This document shows, one piece after another, positions 47,109-59,515 of a stretch of 64,000 bases of DNA; position 1 is the stretch's first letter, and each line of letters opens with the position of its first letter. The notes under the pieces were generated by a model. The model was given only the letters and a program-made list of their open reading frames with translations. It ran no database searches and was not told where the DNA came from. The DNA is from Colias croceus. Lineage: Eukaryota; Arthropoda; Insecta; Lepidoptera; Pieridae. Location: the NCBI RefSeq assembly GCF_905220415.1, contig NC_059562.1:7021501-7085500 (forward strand). Direction: 5' to 3'. Made by a program: the position numbers and the translations under genes.

Positions 47109-47740
47109 CTGAAAATTAATAACATTTTATTAAAAACAATTATTACCTACATATTACCTATAGTTAATCATAGCATATAATTTATTTAGTAGTTTTGAAG
47201 AGAAACATCTTTAGGCGCGTTGAGAGTAAAATTTCAATGTCTCGTCATGGCAATACCGTCACGTCATGAAGTAAGGCGACGATTTTGGTATGCTTGCATC
47301 TTGCCAAAGAAGTTTCACTTCTGACACGTGTGCTTGGCACATACGATCTTTTTTTATGTACATCCTCTTTATTTAAAAAATGCTTGATTTACTATTACCA
47401 ATTATTTATATAATTTGAAATAAATGTATTAACCGAGTTAATTATATTGCAAAGTGTTTTTTGTCCTCAAAATCAATGAAATGATTCCTAAGTATTCTGT
47501 ATGTCATACTGGCCGATCTATACTTTACACACTTAGGCCCAGTTTCACCAAGCTCTGTTAGTTAGTTTAACACGTTGTTAACTCTTTTAACGGGACATCA
47601 ATGTAAGAGAGTGTCCCACCATGACCTAATCGAGGTTTAGTTTCCTTAACACGGCATCATATTTAATTACTGGCATAGAGGCTCTTTAAATTTTTAACAA
47701 GCGATTAGAAAAAATGATTTGATGTTTTCTTGCTGTCAAG

Positions 47741-48246
47741 ATGGACTCTGCATACTATTTTATTTTTGAAAATGAAGATGTGTTGGATGATTTGTATAAT
47801 TTGGATTATATAGTGCGAACGCGACGGCCCAGAATTTATAAAGAGGTCGTCATTGTTTCGTAGAATATGATGATGTTGATTTTAGTACAAGATTTCGTTT
47901 ATCAAAACAATCGGTTTTGGAAGTATTGCAATTAATTGAAGATAAACTCGAATAACCGTCGGATCTGTAAGTAAAACTATCTCGTGAGGTAATATTTATA
48001 TTTATGTGCATAAAAGGTTCCTTCCTACATACTGTATTATTTTCAATTAAACCATAATAATCCTGTGAGTCATGTCAAATCTAGTATTGAATACTTGATT
48101 GAATACCAATATAGGTACTTCAAATGTAAACTTCACCACTACTCAGGTAAGGCTCAGGCCTCCTCATGATTATGAAATGTACCTACTTATCTTAATTTTA
48201 AATTCTGTTTTAGGAATCAATCAGTTTCACCTACAGACCAACTGCT
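47741..48246 (+). pseudogene. HARBI1-like transposase fragment, broken
   Basis: It begins ATG-GAC-TCT and reads M-D-S-A-Y-Y-F-I-F-E-N-E-D-V-L-D-D. After a frameshift near 47845 it continues DDVDFSTRFRLSKQSVLEVL, a pattern like the helical region before the DDE nuclease domain of Harbinger transposases. A TAA interrupts it before P-S-D-L. A clean intron follows (GATCT|GTAAGT at 47967; TTTTAG| at 48213), then N-Q-S-V-S-P-T-D-Q-L-L-I-V-V-Q, matching the N-x-P-V-S-P-x-x-Q-L-L segment of HARBI1. The reading is lost at a nested repeat; no catalytic DDE residues remain. Confidence 0.7.
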
Positions 48247-48249
48247 TAT

Positions 48250-48425
48250 TGTAGTGCAGTGCAGTGATGGCTCAGTGGTGAAAAACATTGTGAGGAAACC
48301 GACATATCATAAGATAGCGTGGTGGATAATGACCTGATCCCTTACCGTGTTTAAGTTTAAGTTAGCACTACCAATCCCATGTCCCAGCAGTGAGAACGTA
48401 TATGGGCTGACGATGATGATGATCC
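48250..48425 (+). repeat. GATGATGAT-tailed dispersed repeat
   Basis: GATGGCTCAGTGGTG, TGTGAGGAAACCGACATATC, TGTCCCAGCAGTGAGAACGT, then ATATGGGCTGACGATGATGA. A partial copy lies inverted at 63416. It is a common lepidopteran short repeat, probably a SINE or retroelement tail. Here it sits within the Harbinger element. Confidence 0.6.
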
Positions 48426-49240
48426 TAATTTAATTTAAATGTGACATTGTTATAGAAATATGTAATTTTTCATGTTAGTTACCTAAATAAATAAAACTTG
48501 TGTTTTTATAAAACATTTTTATTGTACCCTTAGATTGTACCTATCAACATCATTCAATAAATTGGTTATAACAACTAGATACTAGGTTATTACGAACAAG
48601 AATTTACTATTAATTTACTGCTTTCTTTTATCTTTGTCTTTATTTTTCTTGTTAATTGCTCTTCTAGTATGAGATATCTCTCCACTTTCCTTCGGACTCC
48701 GAATTTTTTTTCGTAATTTCAACCAGATCCAGTTTACCTTCTACCAAGTGAAATTGAACCGCGATTTTTCTTCAACATTATTGTATTTATTCAACTCAAA
48801 ATAAAATTAAAATAACACAAGAAAAATCACAACAAAACAATCTCCAAATAACATCAAACATTTGTAACCATGGTAACGACCAAATCGTTTGACATATAAA
48901 CCAGTAAACGTAAAAGTTACTACATGATTATTAAATTTTATACTGTATCAGAACATCTCGATTTAGTCGAATTACCAAACATGACAGTTATTATACAACT
49001 AGAACAAATAGCCCTAATGTGCGAAACTATGGCATTGTCAACTATGACATTTTGTTTCGGGCGGCTTAAAATACGAATGAATGATAAGTGAGTCGCTCAG
49101 TTAAAGGTCGATTTGATAAACGGCTGTTAGATTTCCTTCTTGGGACCTGAAGAGTTGACAACGATGTTAAAATACATGTTTATTTTGAAGCTCGATTAAT
49201 AAATCTCTGATTTAGAAAATATTGGTGAAATCGGGTCTTA

Positions 49241-50312
49241 ATATACCTACGTTGAAATAGCCGTCAACAGCTATACTAAATTATTCAGAAAAATCCGACC
49301 AAAACCCTCAAAGGTTCCACTAAAAGATTTCCACCTATACAATCTGTATTGAAAACCAATTCATCACAAATATAAAGAACTACTATTGAAAGAAATACCT
49401 ATCCAAAGAACACAACCCTTTAAATGTACCTTTACATAAGCGTAAGTGGCACCCGGGACGAAGGTATTGCTTCTATTACCGCTTATTTATTTTTTTATTG
49501 GTTTTTTCTTATATATTTTCATGTTTTCTTCATTTTTTGGAACATGGCATGGATACGAGGACAGAAAAGATTTGATACTTTCATAGCAATATTACCGTAG
49601 AGATGAACTCTTTCTTACAATGAAAATAATGTTTGTGAATCACTTTCTAACAGTTTTTTGTGACTTGAAGTAGGCGAGATAATACATCCTACAGTCTTAT
49701 GTGGTCTTGAATTTAGTTCATTACACAATTAAAATAAGCAAAGTTTTAAATGTGTAGATAACTGATAAAGAAACCTAAATAGGTGCATAAATATACATAA
49801 TATTATTTTATAATTTGTAAATACATTAGATACATTAGACATGTAATAATGTTTCAAGATCAGTAAAGTAATTCCGTAATTATTTATACCAGAATGTTAT
49901 AAAAGAAGATATTTATATTATAATCTTAGATTACATATAAAAGTTTTTAATATTCTTAACTATGTACAAAACTTTATATAACATCATAATTGTCAAAAAA
50001 CCTTTGAATCCACCCAAAAAACTAAATAAAGTCATTTAAAACTCGACTGTACATTCTGGCAAAAGGCTGGAGAATATAAAACAATAGGCACTACAGTTAA
50101 ACGAATAAATTCAAGAGAAACAAGAGTGGAGCACTCTGGAGAGGTCTCTGTGTAACTTGATTTTAACAAACGCCATTTTGTGTTGATTGTTTTAAATTTC
50201 CGGCGCAACTGTGATCTTAAAATTGGACGTGGACAGTGGATAATATAAGCGTTGTTCAGATAATATCCTGCTTGAAAGTAGTGAATATTATTATAATAGT
50301 GAATATTATATA
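49241..50312. other. No recognisable feature
   Basis: AT-rich sequence with no exon, repeat end or regulatory block that I can support. Confidence 0.35.
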
Positions 50313-50734
50313 CAGGGTGTCCCAGCAACGGTATTATATATATATATAGGTTATAGTTTTGCATACGCTGAGTACGTAAAAAATACTTATAAAATTCCAG
50401 ACAATTTTTTAATTGACAAATAGATGAATTCTTAAAACTCTATATGTACATTGTACAGTGTACACCCCTAACAAGCAACCCGCTCAACTTTGCCACCCGC
50501 ACGTGAGCTACGTACCTATATCGTTTGAGATTATGTTTTCAAAGACAAAATGCTCACATTAGCGAAGCGGTATATGCCGGCTGCTCGAAGCTGGAGACGA
50601 AAACATGGATTTTAAGGAAAAATTAAGAAAAAAATTTTTGGCGTAATTTTGTTGCTTAAGTTTTTTTTACGTGTTCAGTGTATGCAAAACTACAAGCAAC
50701 TTCGCGCTTAGTATACCAATAGTGGGACACCCTG
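50313..50734. mobile_element. 422-bp TIR element with CAGGGTGTCCCA ends
   Basis: CAGGGTGTCCCA at the left and its exact inverse TGGGACACCCTG at the right, each next to TATA (50309-50312, 50735-50738). Sub-terminal sequences also pair: TAGTTTTGCATACGCTGAGT at the left with the inverse of ACTGTATGCAAAACTA-like sequence at the right. No coding frame. TATA could be target duplication or part of the ends. Confidence 0.65.
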
Positions 50735-52800
50735 TATAATTACACAGTCTTCGTCTACATAATAATATTATAAACTAGTTTCAAGTAGGCATCTGTAGAG
50801 ATAATTATTAACTTTATTTTTGTATTACAAGTTTTAAATGTATTTTTATCTCGATCCGTGCAGTCGATCGAACTTATAAGAGTCGTTAGTTTGAGAACGT
50901 CGTCTCTTGACCGTTCGACCATAGTTTCAATTGAAAACTTTAAATCGTTGACCGTAGTAAAATGTATTTTAGTTTATGATTATATCGGAATAAATCTTAG
51001 AGCATTTAGTTGGTTTAATTCTCTAAGGAATAAATTATTAATGTAGGTATATTGTATTAGGTACTTTTAATCTCATATTAAATCGTTTCTATAACTTCGA
51101 ACCCCATTTGGTATATAGGTATAAAGTACCTGCTTGATAAAAACGATAATATTACAGAAGCTCTTCACTACATACATCAGCTGTTCTATCTGTATACTCA
51201 AAAACTAATGCACCGAATCTCATACTGCTTTCACGGTTTTTGGAAAGCAAGTTAGATATAATCTGTTGTAATATCTTATCATATTTCATATATCTCTTCT
51301 TTTAGTTTTTCTCTTCCTATATTTAAAGGCACTGACGCCATTTTATTAATAATAATGCTTATGACTGTCGGGTGTCGCTCAGACGAAAATATGGAAGTTA
51401 AATACGCATGACACGTGGCAGCTATAGCTCGACAGATATTTATGTGGCATGTGTATTTGTTATTTCTACTAAAATTATTATATTAAATAAGTTACAGTCT
51501 GCTGAAAGAAGGAATTATCGTATTTCATAAAAAAAATTATTGACAACGAAAGTATTTGCATTTTAGATAAAATTGTTTATTTTAATACAGGTTACATAAA
51601 TAAGTATTTGAAGTGTGAGGTTTCACCATCTACTTAATTAGTATATTATTTTTATATTTATAGTTCATAGTTATGAACAACGAACAGATAACAATAAAAT
51701 TTATTTTTTTCCCCTGTTTACTAGCGCTATTCAAAAAACCAAAATCGACACTGATTTTAAAAGAGCAACTAGGTATGTCATTCTTCATAGATAGTGCTTT
51801 TTGAATCGATGGTATTAAAAATAAACAAATTAATAGATACCTAAATAATTTATTTTAACATAGGAAATAATTTTACAAATCAAAGTGACCCAGGCTCTTA
51901 AGATAGTAAGAACTGATTTTCAGCAGCCTGTGTCTTCCATTTACAATTACACAGACACAAAGATATCAGTGAAAATTTAAATTAAATGTTTAAACTGTTA
52001 TAACGATTCAAAAGTGCTTCTAGAAGAAGTCCAATTGAATAAATAAATGTTTGAGTTTTAGTACTACCCTGTATATTCGAAATATCCAAAAACGAATTTA
52101 TTCAAACAAACGGCCACTGTTTCAAGCACCTTATTGAGCCAAAGTTCGCGTCACCTGCTGAGTGCTAGCTCCCGATCATCTCACTTGGCTGACACACTTT
52201 ATTTAACTTCGAAATGCTTTTACATACTGCAATCTCTATTTACTTGTTCACTTTGTGATGTTTTAATAAAATTAGTTTTATCTAAATTAAATCGGTATAC
52301 AGTATAATTATTATAAGAAACTTGCTATATGTCACTGATTTAATAAGAAAATAGATACATATCTACATAATTATCAAACACAGAAGTCTTACAACTTAGA
52401 AGCTTCTACAAATGTTAGTAAATAACAAGCGATGGCTTATATTATTAAGAAGTAAAATAGTAATCGTTGATAGTCTTTAACTGAAACGTACGTTTTTATC
52501 AGTAATAAAATATCCAAAATGATTATATATTATTATTATTCTTACACGTTTAACCGCAAATGTTATATGCATATTATAAATTCTATAATGTTAACACGCA
52601 ACAAATCTTTCATAGTAAAATGATCTCTCCACGTCGGGATGATGCATATTATACCGTTTCCACACCTACTGCAGAATTGTCGAATGTATATTTCAAATAG
52701 GTATACGTGCAGAGAAACGCATTTGAGAATGAAAAGATCGATTTTCACCAAGTGATCCTTTTAAAATTTACGTTTTCGAGTTGTCATCGTAATTTATACT
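50735..52800. other. No coding feature; one repeat fragment
   Basis: Contains an inverted AAACTCAAACT-type fragment at 51985-52061 (AAGTGCTTCTAGAAGAAGTC, then TTGAATAAATAAATG). Otherwise AT-rich without recognisable signals. Confidence 0.35.
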
Positions 52801-53000
52801 TCTATACTAATATTAAAAAGAGGAAAGGTTTGTAATTATGTATGTACGTATGGTTTTCACGCATAAACTACTGGACTGATTTCAAAAATTCTTTCACCAT
52901 TCGAAAGCTGCATCTTCACTGAGCAACATAGGCTAGGTTTTATCCCGGAAATCCCACGGGAACGGGGACTATGCGGGCGAGGCCGCAGGTGGAAAGCTAG
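52801..53000 (+). mobile_element. Non-autonomous Helitron, family B variant
   Basis: TCTATACTAATATTAAAAAG, GTATGTACGTATGG, TTCACCATTCGAAAGCTGC, CACGGGAACGGGGACTATGC and GGTGGAAAGCTAG, then T. Same subtype as the copy at 11527. Confidence 0.8.
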
Positions 53001-53382
53001 TTTAGTATATAACTAGATAAATACTGTAATAATTACGTTATAACGCAATGAAATTTTGGTCAAAATAGCAACATTCCAACTTTAAATCAGACATAATTTT
53101 CCAGTTCACAGTAAGCCGTCTGGCTCGGAGTTCATCTAATTATAACTTTTATTGTATCTCCTAGTTTTTATTCCATTTATTTATGAGTAAACCAGCAGAC
53201 CTGTGATCGACGAATACCAAGAAAAATATCATTTTAATATTTATTATTGTTCATTTTTGCTAAACAGATTCAATTATTATTGAGTTAGTTTGTCATAATA
53301 TAATAATAAAATTATTACCTAGTAAAGAAAGAAAAAATCACAAACGATAAATATCTAGTACAAGTGATAACTGCGTTAAAAA

Positions 53383-53622
53383 CAACCGACTTCAAACTTG
53401 CACTAGCAAAATTTACAAATACCTACAGACAAAAATGCTCATAAAATAAAAACTACTGGGCCTATCCGAATAAAATTCGACCAATTCGACACCATCCCGC
53501 ATCGAACAAAAAAAGAATCACGTAAATCGGTTCAGAAACCTCGGATTAATCGGTGTACATACATAAAAAAAAAAAATATACCGGCCGAATTGATAACCTC
53601 CTCCTTTTTTTTGAAGTCGGTT
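53383..53622. mobile_element. TIR element with AACCGACTTCAAA ends
   Basis: AACCGACTTCAAA at the left and TTTGAAGTCGGTT at the right. Inside are AAAACTACTGGGCCTATCC, CACGTAAATCGGTTCAG and an A run. It is widely seen in lepidopteran DNA; no protein is encoded. Confidence 0.65.
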
Positions 53623-55756
53623 AAAACAATTCTTAGTAATTTCTTTTTTACATTAAATACATTCGTAAAAATACGTTAAAATTATTCGTAAATATAGAAA
53701 CAAGCACACAATATAAACAGCAATACACATACTTTAAAAGGAAGTAATCACGATTACCAGGAACTCAGAAATTTGGGGTTATTCCACGTCGCTGCTATGT
53801 ATAATTGTGCTTGTGTTCGCGACGTTTCATATCTATTAATCTATGTACAAGAGAAATTAATTGCTTGTAACAATCTTTAGTACTATATTGTGATATTGCT
53901 GATAGACAGTATTAGTTACGTACTGATAGACAGTATAGTACGGTTGTCACATTAATTAGTTTTGATTTGTAATGTTAAAATATCATGTGCGTTTAGATTG
54001 TTTAGTATCAGAGGTATGTTAATTTGTAGGCTGTTATCTTTTGATCGACTGAACTGATTTCTAGAAATTGTACTACTAGGTAAATCATAGTACATATAAA
54101 TATAGAGAAAAATAGTTCATTTTTATGTTAAAAACAACCACATCTAATTTAAGTAGCATCGATCTATTCATCATATACCTACTTAATCCATCAAAAAAAA
54201 TAATTTCTAGTTTGTTTCATCTCATCTTCATTTCCAAAATCATGAGATATTAACCTAGATAACTTTCCCGTTCACAATTCACAAACGAAACCTATTTCCA
54301 TATTATTAACGTGTTTTTTAATTATTGATACAGAAATAGCATACTATAATTATTACCTTACCACACATACCACCCACTTAAGCACTTAATTAAAGTGCTC
54401 CCAACAGAATATTTTTAATGCCCTAGAGTGAATCTGTTACAAAGTCTATCTCGATAGAATTTACGTAGACCTTTACCATTTCAATTGTTTTGCCTCATCG
54501 TTGATTTGCGAACTGTAATTAAAATCTTGCTTCAAGCTCTTTAGGAAAACTGAGAAAAATATTCGCGTTTGATGAAAATTGGTTGAAGAGAGAAGAACTA
54601 GACTCAGTAAAGTTTTAACTATAGTGGTTAAAATTGTGATAGTATATGTTTTAAAGTAGTGTTATTATTTAGATGTTCATGATAGTAGAAAGTTGTGTAG
54701 ATATATGTGTATGTATAGAGTAAATTAAATGAATTCTAGAGAAAATATATTATAACACAATTCTCATGAATATTTCAAATTATATGTACATAATAAACGA
54801 TTTTTAAAGGGCAAAAACAGCCGTCTTTGTCTATAACATGGAGTTTTAAAATTTGTATTTTCTTCTATTAGACGTAGGTCCTATAAAAAAATATTAGGAC
54901 CTATAAAATAAATTTATAATTGAAACGATAATTAAAATAGGTTCTAACAGGTTCTAATTTCAAATAGGTTTTATATAATTATGTAAATTGTTAACCATAA
55001 ACTAATAATACTTAATAGAAGAAGTAAATGCGGTAGATGGAAAAGCAAAAAGAGCTTTTCCCTTGCCAGTTTCAGTATTTATATTTAATTTTCCCCGCTC
55101 AAATACCCAACTCTTCACTGAAAAAAACGTAAATTAAAAACGTCATGAAAATACAAATTAGAAATATCTATCAACTATATTAAACACGTAAAGTGACGAA
55201 CAGCGAGGAACATTATAAATTTTCCCGTCTCGTCGCAATTTAGAACTTTTAAGGGTTCTTGTTCATAATAATTTTCCATTTTTGCACAATACACGGCTGG
55301 GAAGATTCCGTGATTATTTCACAAAGGGAACCTTTGGGGCGCTTTTTCTCTTGAAATCAATCGCTTGACTGGACTTTGCGAGTTGTTTTTCAAAATATTA
55401 TGAGTAAAAATCTACATCTATATAAAATGTTGGGATAGATTATAATAAATTTACGCTGTGTGAGTGAAGTGGAATTTACTTTTACGATATCTTACATCTG
55501 TAATTTAGGCGCTTATGTTATTCAATCTAATGAAGAATTACATCAAGAGACAGTTAGAAGTATTATCTATTAGAAACAAATTACGAAAAATATTATTTTT
55601 CTTTATTCTTCAAGTGATTATGTCGCTTAGTGACCACGTCCGCGTCGTCAATCATTTCTAGATCCCAAATATTGTTTTTTTAAGAATAAATTGTATTCTA
55701 TAGGTGCCTGTATGCAAAAATATGTATTCCATGTAATGATGTAGGTATTATAATAT
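53623..55756. other. No recognisable feature
   Basis: AT-rich. A strip at 55040-55100 (GAGCTTTTCCCTTGCCAG) could be an acceptor but has no open exon after it. Confidence 0.35.
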
Positions 55757-55910
55757 AATATACTAATATTATAAAGCTGAAGTTTGTTTCAACGCGCTAA
55801 TCTCAGGAACTACTGGTCCGATTTGAAAAATTCTTTCGGAGTTAGATAGCCCATTTATCGAGGAAGGCTACAGGCTATAATATAATATCATCTCGCTAAG
55901 ATCAACAGGA
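55757..55910 (+). mobile_element. Truncated Helitron family A
   Basis: TATACTAATATTATAAAGCT, GAACTACTGGTCCGATTTG, GATAGCCCATTTATCGAGG and GATCAACAGGAG, then broken before the GC-rich tail by the repeat that follows. Confidence 0.7.
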
Positions 55911-55913
55911 GTA

Positions 55914-56075
55914 AACTCACACTCAAACTCAAACATTTATTTATTCAATTGGACTTCTTCGAGAAGCACTTCTGAAACGTCATATTTTTACATATTTTTA
56001 ACATTTACCACCGATTCGGAAAGCAGTATCTATGGAGAAGAACCGGCAAGAAACTCCATAGTCGCTCTTTTTAAT
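55914..56075 (+). repeat. Dispersed AAACTCAAACT repeat, best copy
   Basis: ACTCACACTCAAACTCAAAC, TTGGACTTCTTCGAGAAGC, ACCACCGATTCGGAAAGC, TCTATGGAGAAGAACCGGC and AACTCCATAGTCGCTC. It directly follows and truncates a Helitron. Confidence 0.6.
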
Positions 56076-56897
56076 AATGTCAGTATTACAATTTAATTAC
56101 AAAATATGTAACTGTATAAACTATATAGAAACGAGTAGACGTTAAATTACAATTATAATTAACTCTATTCAAATAATTCGTTTGTTTTGCTCGTAATATT
56201 CTCTAGTATTTATCAATATAAACAACAAAATAACCGACAAAACTATAAATTCCTTTTCGAAGTACGCAAAAGTTAACAACCTCAAATAACAAAACCTAAA
56301 TAGTCTAGACTCTAGAGATTTCTGGAAAAGTCTAGGCTTAGATTATTTTATTTATTGCTGATTCATTATCCCAGAATTCCTTTGGCCTCAATATTAGGGT
56401 TCCCTTTGAATAATCTTGTGTAATATTTCGGTTCAGTCGCTTCGGGCAAACTGTTTGGTGATTCTTCAAGATTTAAGTACCTAGATAATATTATAGTTTG
56501 TTGAATTTGTTAATGTTCGATATTATTTCATTTCCTGTTTTATTATATTTTGGTAATTTCATTTTATCTGTTTATATTTTTGTGCACATTTGGGGTAATT
56601 GCGTTTAATACATATTATGTATTTTCAGTGATTACTTAACACAAAATAGTGAAATGAGAGTTAATATTAAACTGTTATACCTAATTTATTCAATGATTAA
56701 AGTTTAAACAATCAGGTTTAAACTTTCTAAAAATTCCAAGTCGTCATAACTAACTCCAGACCACACTCCAGACTAACTCATAAAGAATAACACTTTCGTA
56801 TTTTTCGTAGAGTAGGTAGGTAGGTATAGGTAATAAGTATTCGTACGAAATGAAAATACATCGCGGATAAAAAATACTAAATAGTCTAGCTCTAGTC

Positions 56898-56984
56898 TAT
56901 ATAGTGGCTGAGTTGGTTAGGCATCCGCCCCGGAATGGCGCGAAGGATGCGGGTTCAAATCCCGCCTCGTGATCGAATTTTTTT
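56898..56984 (+). tRNA. tRNA-like Pol III unit (pseudo-tRNA or SINE head)
   Basis: An A box TGGCTGAGTTGG (56905-56916) and a perfect B box GGTTCAAATCC (52 to 62 of 569xx) lie at tRNA spacing, and a T-arm GCGGG/CCCGC forms. Seven Ts at 56978-56984 could end Pol III transcription. The acceptor strands (TATATAG and CTCGTGA) do not pair, and the middle folds as GCATCC/GGATGC with an over-long loop, so this is not a normal tRNA. It may be a decayed tRNA or a tRNA-derived SINE head. Confidence 0.45.
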
Positions 56985-57213
56985 CTATTCTTTATAAATT
57001 TATATTTACAAAGCATTTGAATGCCATAAAAACCAAAAAATATAAATTCTATGTGTATTTCTTAAAAAAATACAATAAAAAAGGCAATGTTAGCTAATAT
57101 TGTCCGTTGTTTTTTGTAGAAAGAATATCAAACATGAATCCTGACAAACTTTACACTTTTACATTTTTAAATGCTACTTTCTAAGGCTACTTTTTACTAA
57201 CAATTACTTACTA

Positions 57214-57311
57214 GCGATAAATGGGCTATTTAACACCGAAATAATTTTCCAAATCGAACCAGTAGTTTTCGAGATTAGCGCGTTCAAACAAACAAACATA
57301 TACAGTATAGA
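57214..57311 (-). mobile_element. Truncated Helitron family A
   Basis: GATAAATGGGCTATTTAAC, GATTAGCGCGTTCAAACAAA and ACAGTATAGA. It lacks the tail half. Confidence 0.65.
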
Positions 57312-57759
57312 TTTTACTATAAAACTATGATTTATAAGATAAAATTTTTAACAAGTTTGAATGGGCGACACACTACCCCTCGTCTCACTCAGATATCATT
57401 GAAGATGTCAAGTCACTGTCAAGTCGTCCGCCATTTTAAATGTCAACGAAGTCACTTCTTTTCAATGAGAGATTAATTTTTTTCAAGATTATAACGACGG
57501 CTGTGAGTGGTAGGGTTACTATTATAGCTCTGCCTGAAGGCTGGGAATTATATTTATTTCTTTTTTATTACCTTTTAAGTAAGAAAGTAATTCACGTGAC
57601 TGCGGGGGCTTCTGAGAATCAAGCTGGAGATTAAATGGTAGGAAATATGTACAAATTAGAAGACACGCCAACGTAACAACATGTGTTTGAACATTAGACT
57701 ACGTTGTGACTAGTGTAATAAGTCAGGTCACATATATACGTACCTACGTATATACATTA

Positions 57760-57947
57760 CTAGCTGTGCTCCGCGGTTTTACCCGCAGTGCTCCGCTCCT
57801 GTTGGTCTTAGCGAGATGATAGCCTTTCTCGATGAATGGGCTTTCTAACACCGAAATAATTTTTCAAATCGGACCAGTAGTAACCGAGATTAGCGCGTTC
57901 AAACAAACAAACAAAAAAACTCTTCAGGTTCATAATATTAGTATAGA
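57760..57947 (-). mobile_element. Non-autonomous Helitron, family A, full length
   Basis: CTAGCTGTGCTCCGCGG, TTACCCGCAGTGCTCCGC, CTCCTGTTGGTCTTAGCGAG, AATCGGACCAGTAGTAACC and ATATTAGTATAGA, with A before and T after. Confidence 0.85.
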
Positions 57948-58378
57948 TACATAGATATCTATTACTTTATGATTTTCCTATTTTACACGCACCTATTTTA
58001 CACGCACCGGGGATGTTTTGTCAAAATATTGATATTTTGCAGATTTTGAGGTTTATTTCATCTTTGCATCATTGTGGTTTTTTTAAGGTTTTAGGTTACT
58101 TATATTACTTTTTGTATTTACGGAGTTGTATTTCTTTTCCTTACCCTCTTTGAAATTCGATAGCTGAAGTGGGTGACCTATTTTAACAAGGTTGTAACTT
58201 GGAAAAGACGTATTTACGAATCTCGAGTATCAAACATTTGTATCCTAGATTATAATATTAATATATCTCGATATAGTATAGTATCCCAAAATACATAGAA
58301 TCAAATGCTGAAATATATAGGTAAGAAATATTTTACCTAAGTTAAGTGTGGTTAAGTTTTGGATAACAATGTGACTAG

Positions 58379-59269
58379 ATGATCATTAACGATGCACCCT
58401 CATGCTTCAAATTTTCAAACAGCTTTATGTATGCTGATGACATTAAGTTCAGTAGAGTGATAGAAAATATTGAAGATGCATGTAAATTACAATCTGATCT
58501 AAATAGTTTTCTTAGTTGGTGCCTCCAAAATGATATGGAGATCAATGCAAAAAAGTGTTACTTCATAAGGTTTACAAGGAAATTAAATTCTATAAACTAT
58601 AATTACAGTATAGGCGACCATACAATTCAAGAAAAAAGCTTGGTCCGTGACTTGGGTGTTTTAATGGATAGCAAACTAACATACCTACAACACATGGACA
58701 ATATTACTGCTCGTGCCTCTAAAATGCTGGGTTTTATTATGAGGAACTCCAAAGGATTTAGAAATTATAAAACTAAAGTTACATTGTATAACACCCTCGT
58801 GCGCAGTGTATTAGAATATTGTTCTACTGTCTGGAGGCCACACTACGCCACACACACTTTACGTCTCGAACGCATCCAAAAGAGATTTTTATGGCATTTA
58901 CTACATAATTGCGGAACACCAAGAAAAAAACCACACTCATATAATGACCGACTGACTTACTTCAACATGAACTCGCTCGAAGATCGAAGAGACATTATTG
59001 ATCTACTTTTCGTATCTAAACTTTTTAATAATAAAATTAACTGTCCCCAATTACTAGCAAGACTCAACATTCGTGTACCGACTAGATATCCCCGCTTTAA
59101 AATAACCCCATTAGCTCCTCCACTCCGCAAATCCGTTTCCGGGGCCAACTCCCCACTACCCAGACTATCAAAAATAATCAATAAATACAGTGATAAAATC
59201 GACATCTTCTTCCATACACCCAACAAGCTCCGTTCTATAGTGAAGGATATACAAAAATTGATACCTTAA
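58379..59269 (+). pseudogene. Non-LTR retrotransposon reverse transcriptase, 5'-truncated
   Basis: An open frame of 296 codons. F-M-Y-A-D-D at residues 16-21 is the YxDD box (motif C) of the palm. It is followed by a conserved-looking thumb stretch (LQSDLNSFLSWC, LGVLMDSKLTY) and a C-terminal part with VLEYCSTVWRP, as in Jockey/CR1-group elements of insects. The fingers, the first catalytic Asp and the upstream endonuclease are missing; whole ORF2 proteins of this group are about 900 residues. A stop lies directly before the ATG, so no protein start is implied. The frame is intact from the truncation point to the stop, which suggests a fairly recent dead-on-arrival copy. Confidence 0.8.
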
Positions 59270-59515
59270 ATTGTTGTCATCATCATCTATCATCTATTAA
59301 TTAAAAATTATTATTCTTTTAATAATAAAAATAACTTTGTAAAAATAATTTTGTATTGTACTCTTAAGAAATAGCTCTGTATAATTGGCGCATGCTGTGT
59401 TAACCTCTAATTGTTTGTTACTTTATCGCAAGAACTATATGTTATGTAATAATAATTATATCATAGAATCATTGTAAACAAATGTTGGTTAACCAAATAA
59501 ATAAATAAATAAATG
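59270..59515 (+). mobile_element. 3' UTR and (AAAT)n tail of the retrotransposon fragment
   Basis: After the stop, about 220 AT-rich bases end in an (AAAT)n run at 59494-59514, the usual 3' tail of this group. With the coding part it forms a 1.1-kb 5'-truncated insertion. Confidence 0.65.

Larger units (their letters stand above)
47536..49237 (+). mobile_element. Decayed PIF/Harbinger transposon
   Basis: Ends are GGCCCAGTTTCACCAA and, inverted, GACCCGATTTCACCAA. TTA is duplicated outside both ends (47533-47535, 49238-49240). Inside are a broken HARBI1-like nuclease gene on the plus strand and, at 48640-48770 on the minus strand, a short frame (QFHLVEGKLDLVEITKKN) that may be the remnant of the Myb/MADF-like second gene of such elements. 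A different dispersed repeat is nested at 48250-48425. Confidence 0.8.

Noticed and set aside
50032..50364. 110-codon minus-strand frame
   Set aside because: It crosses into the CAGGGTGTCCCA element and has no protein-like segments.
58957..59226. 89-codon minus-strand frame
   Set aside because: It is the antisense shadow of the reverse transcriptase fragment.
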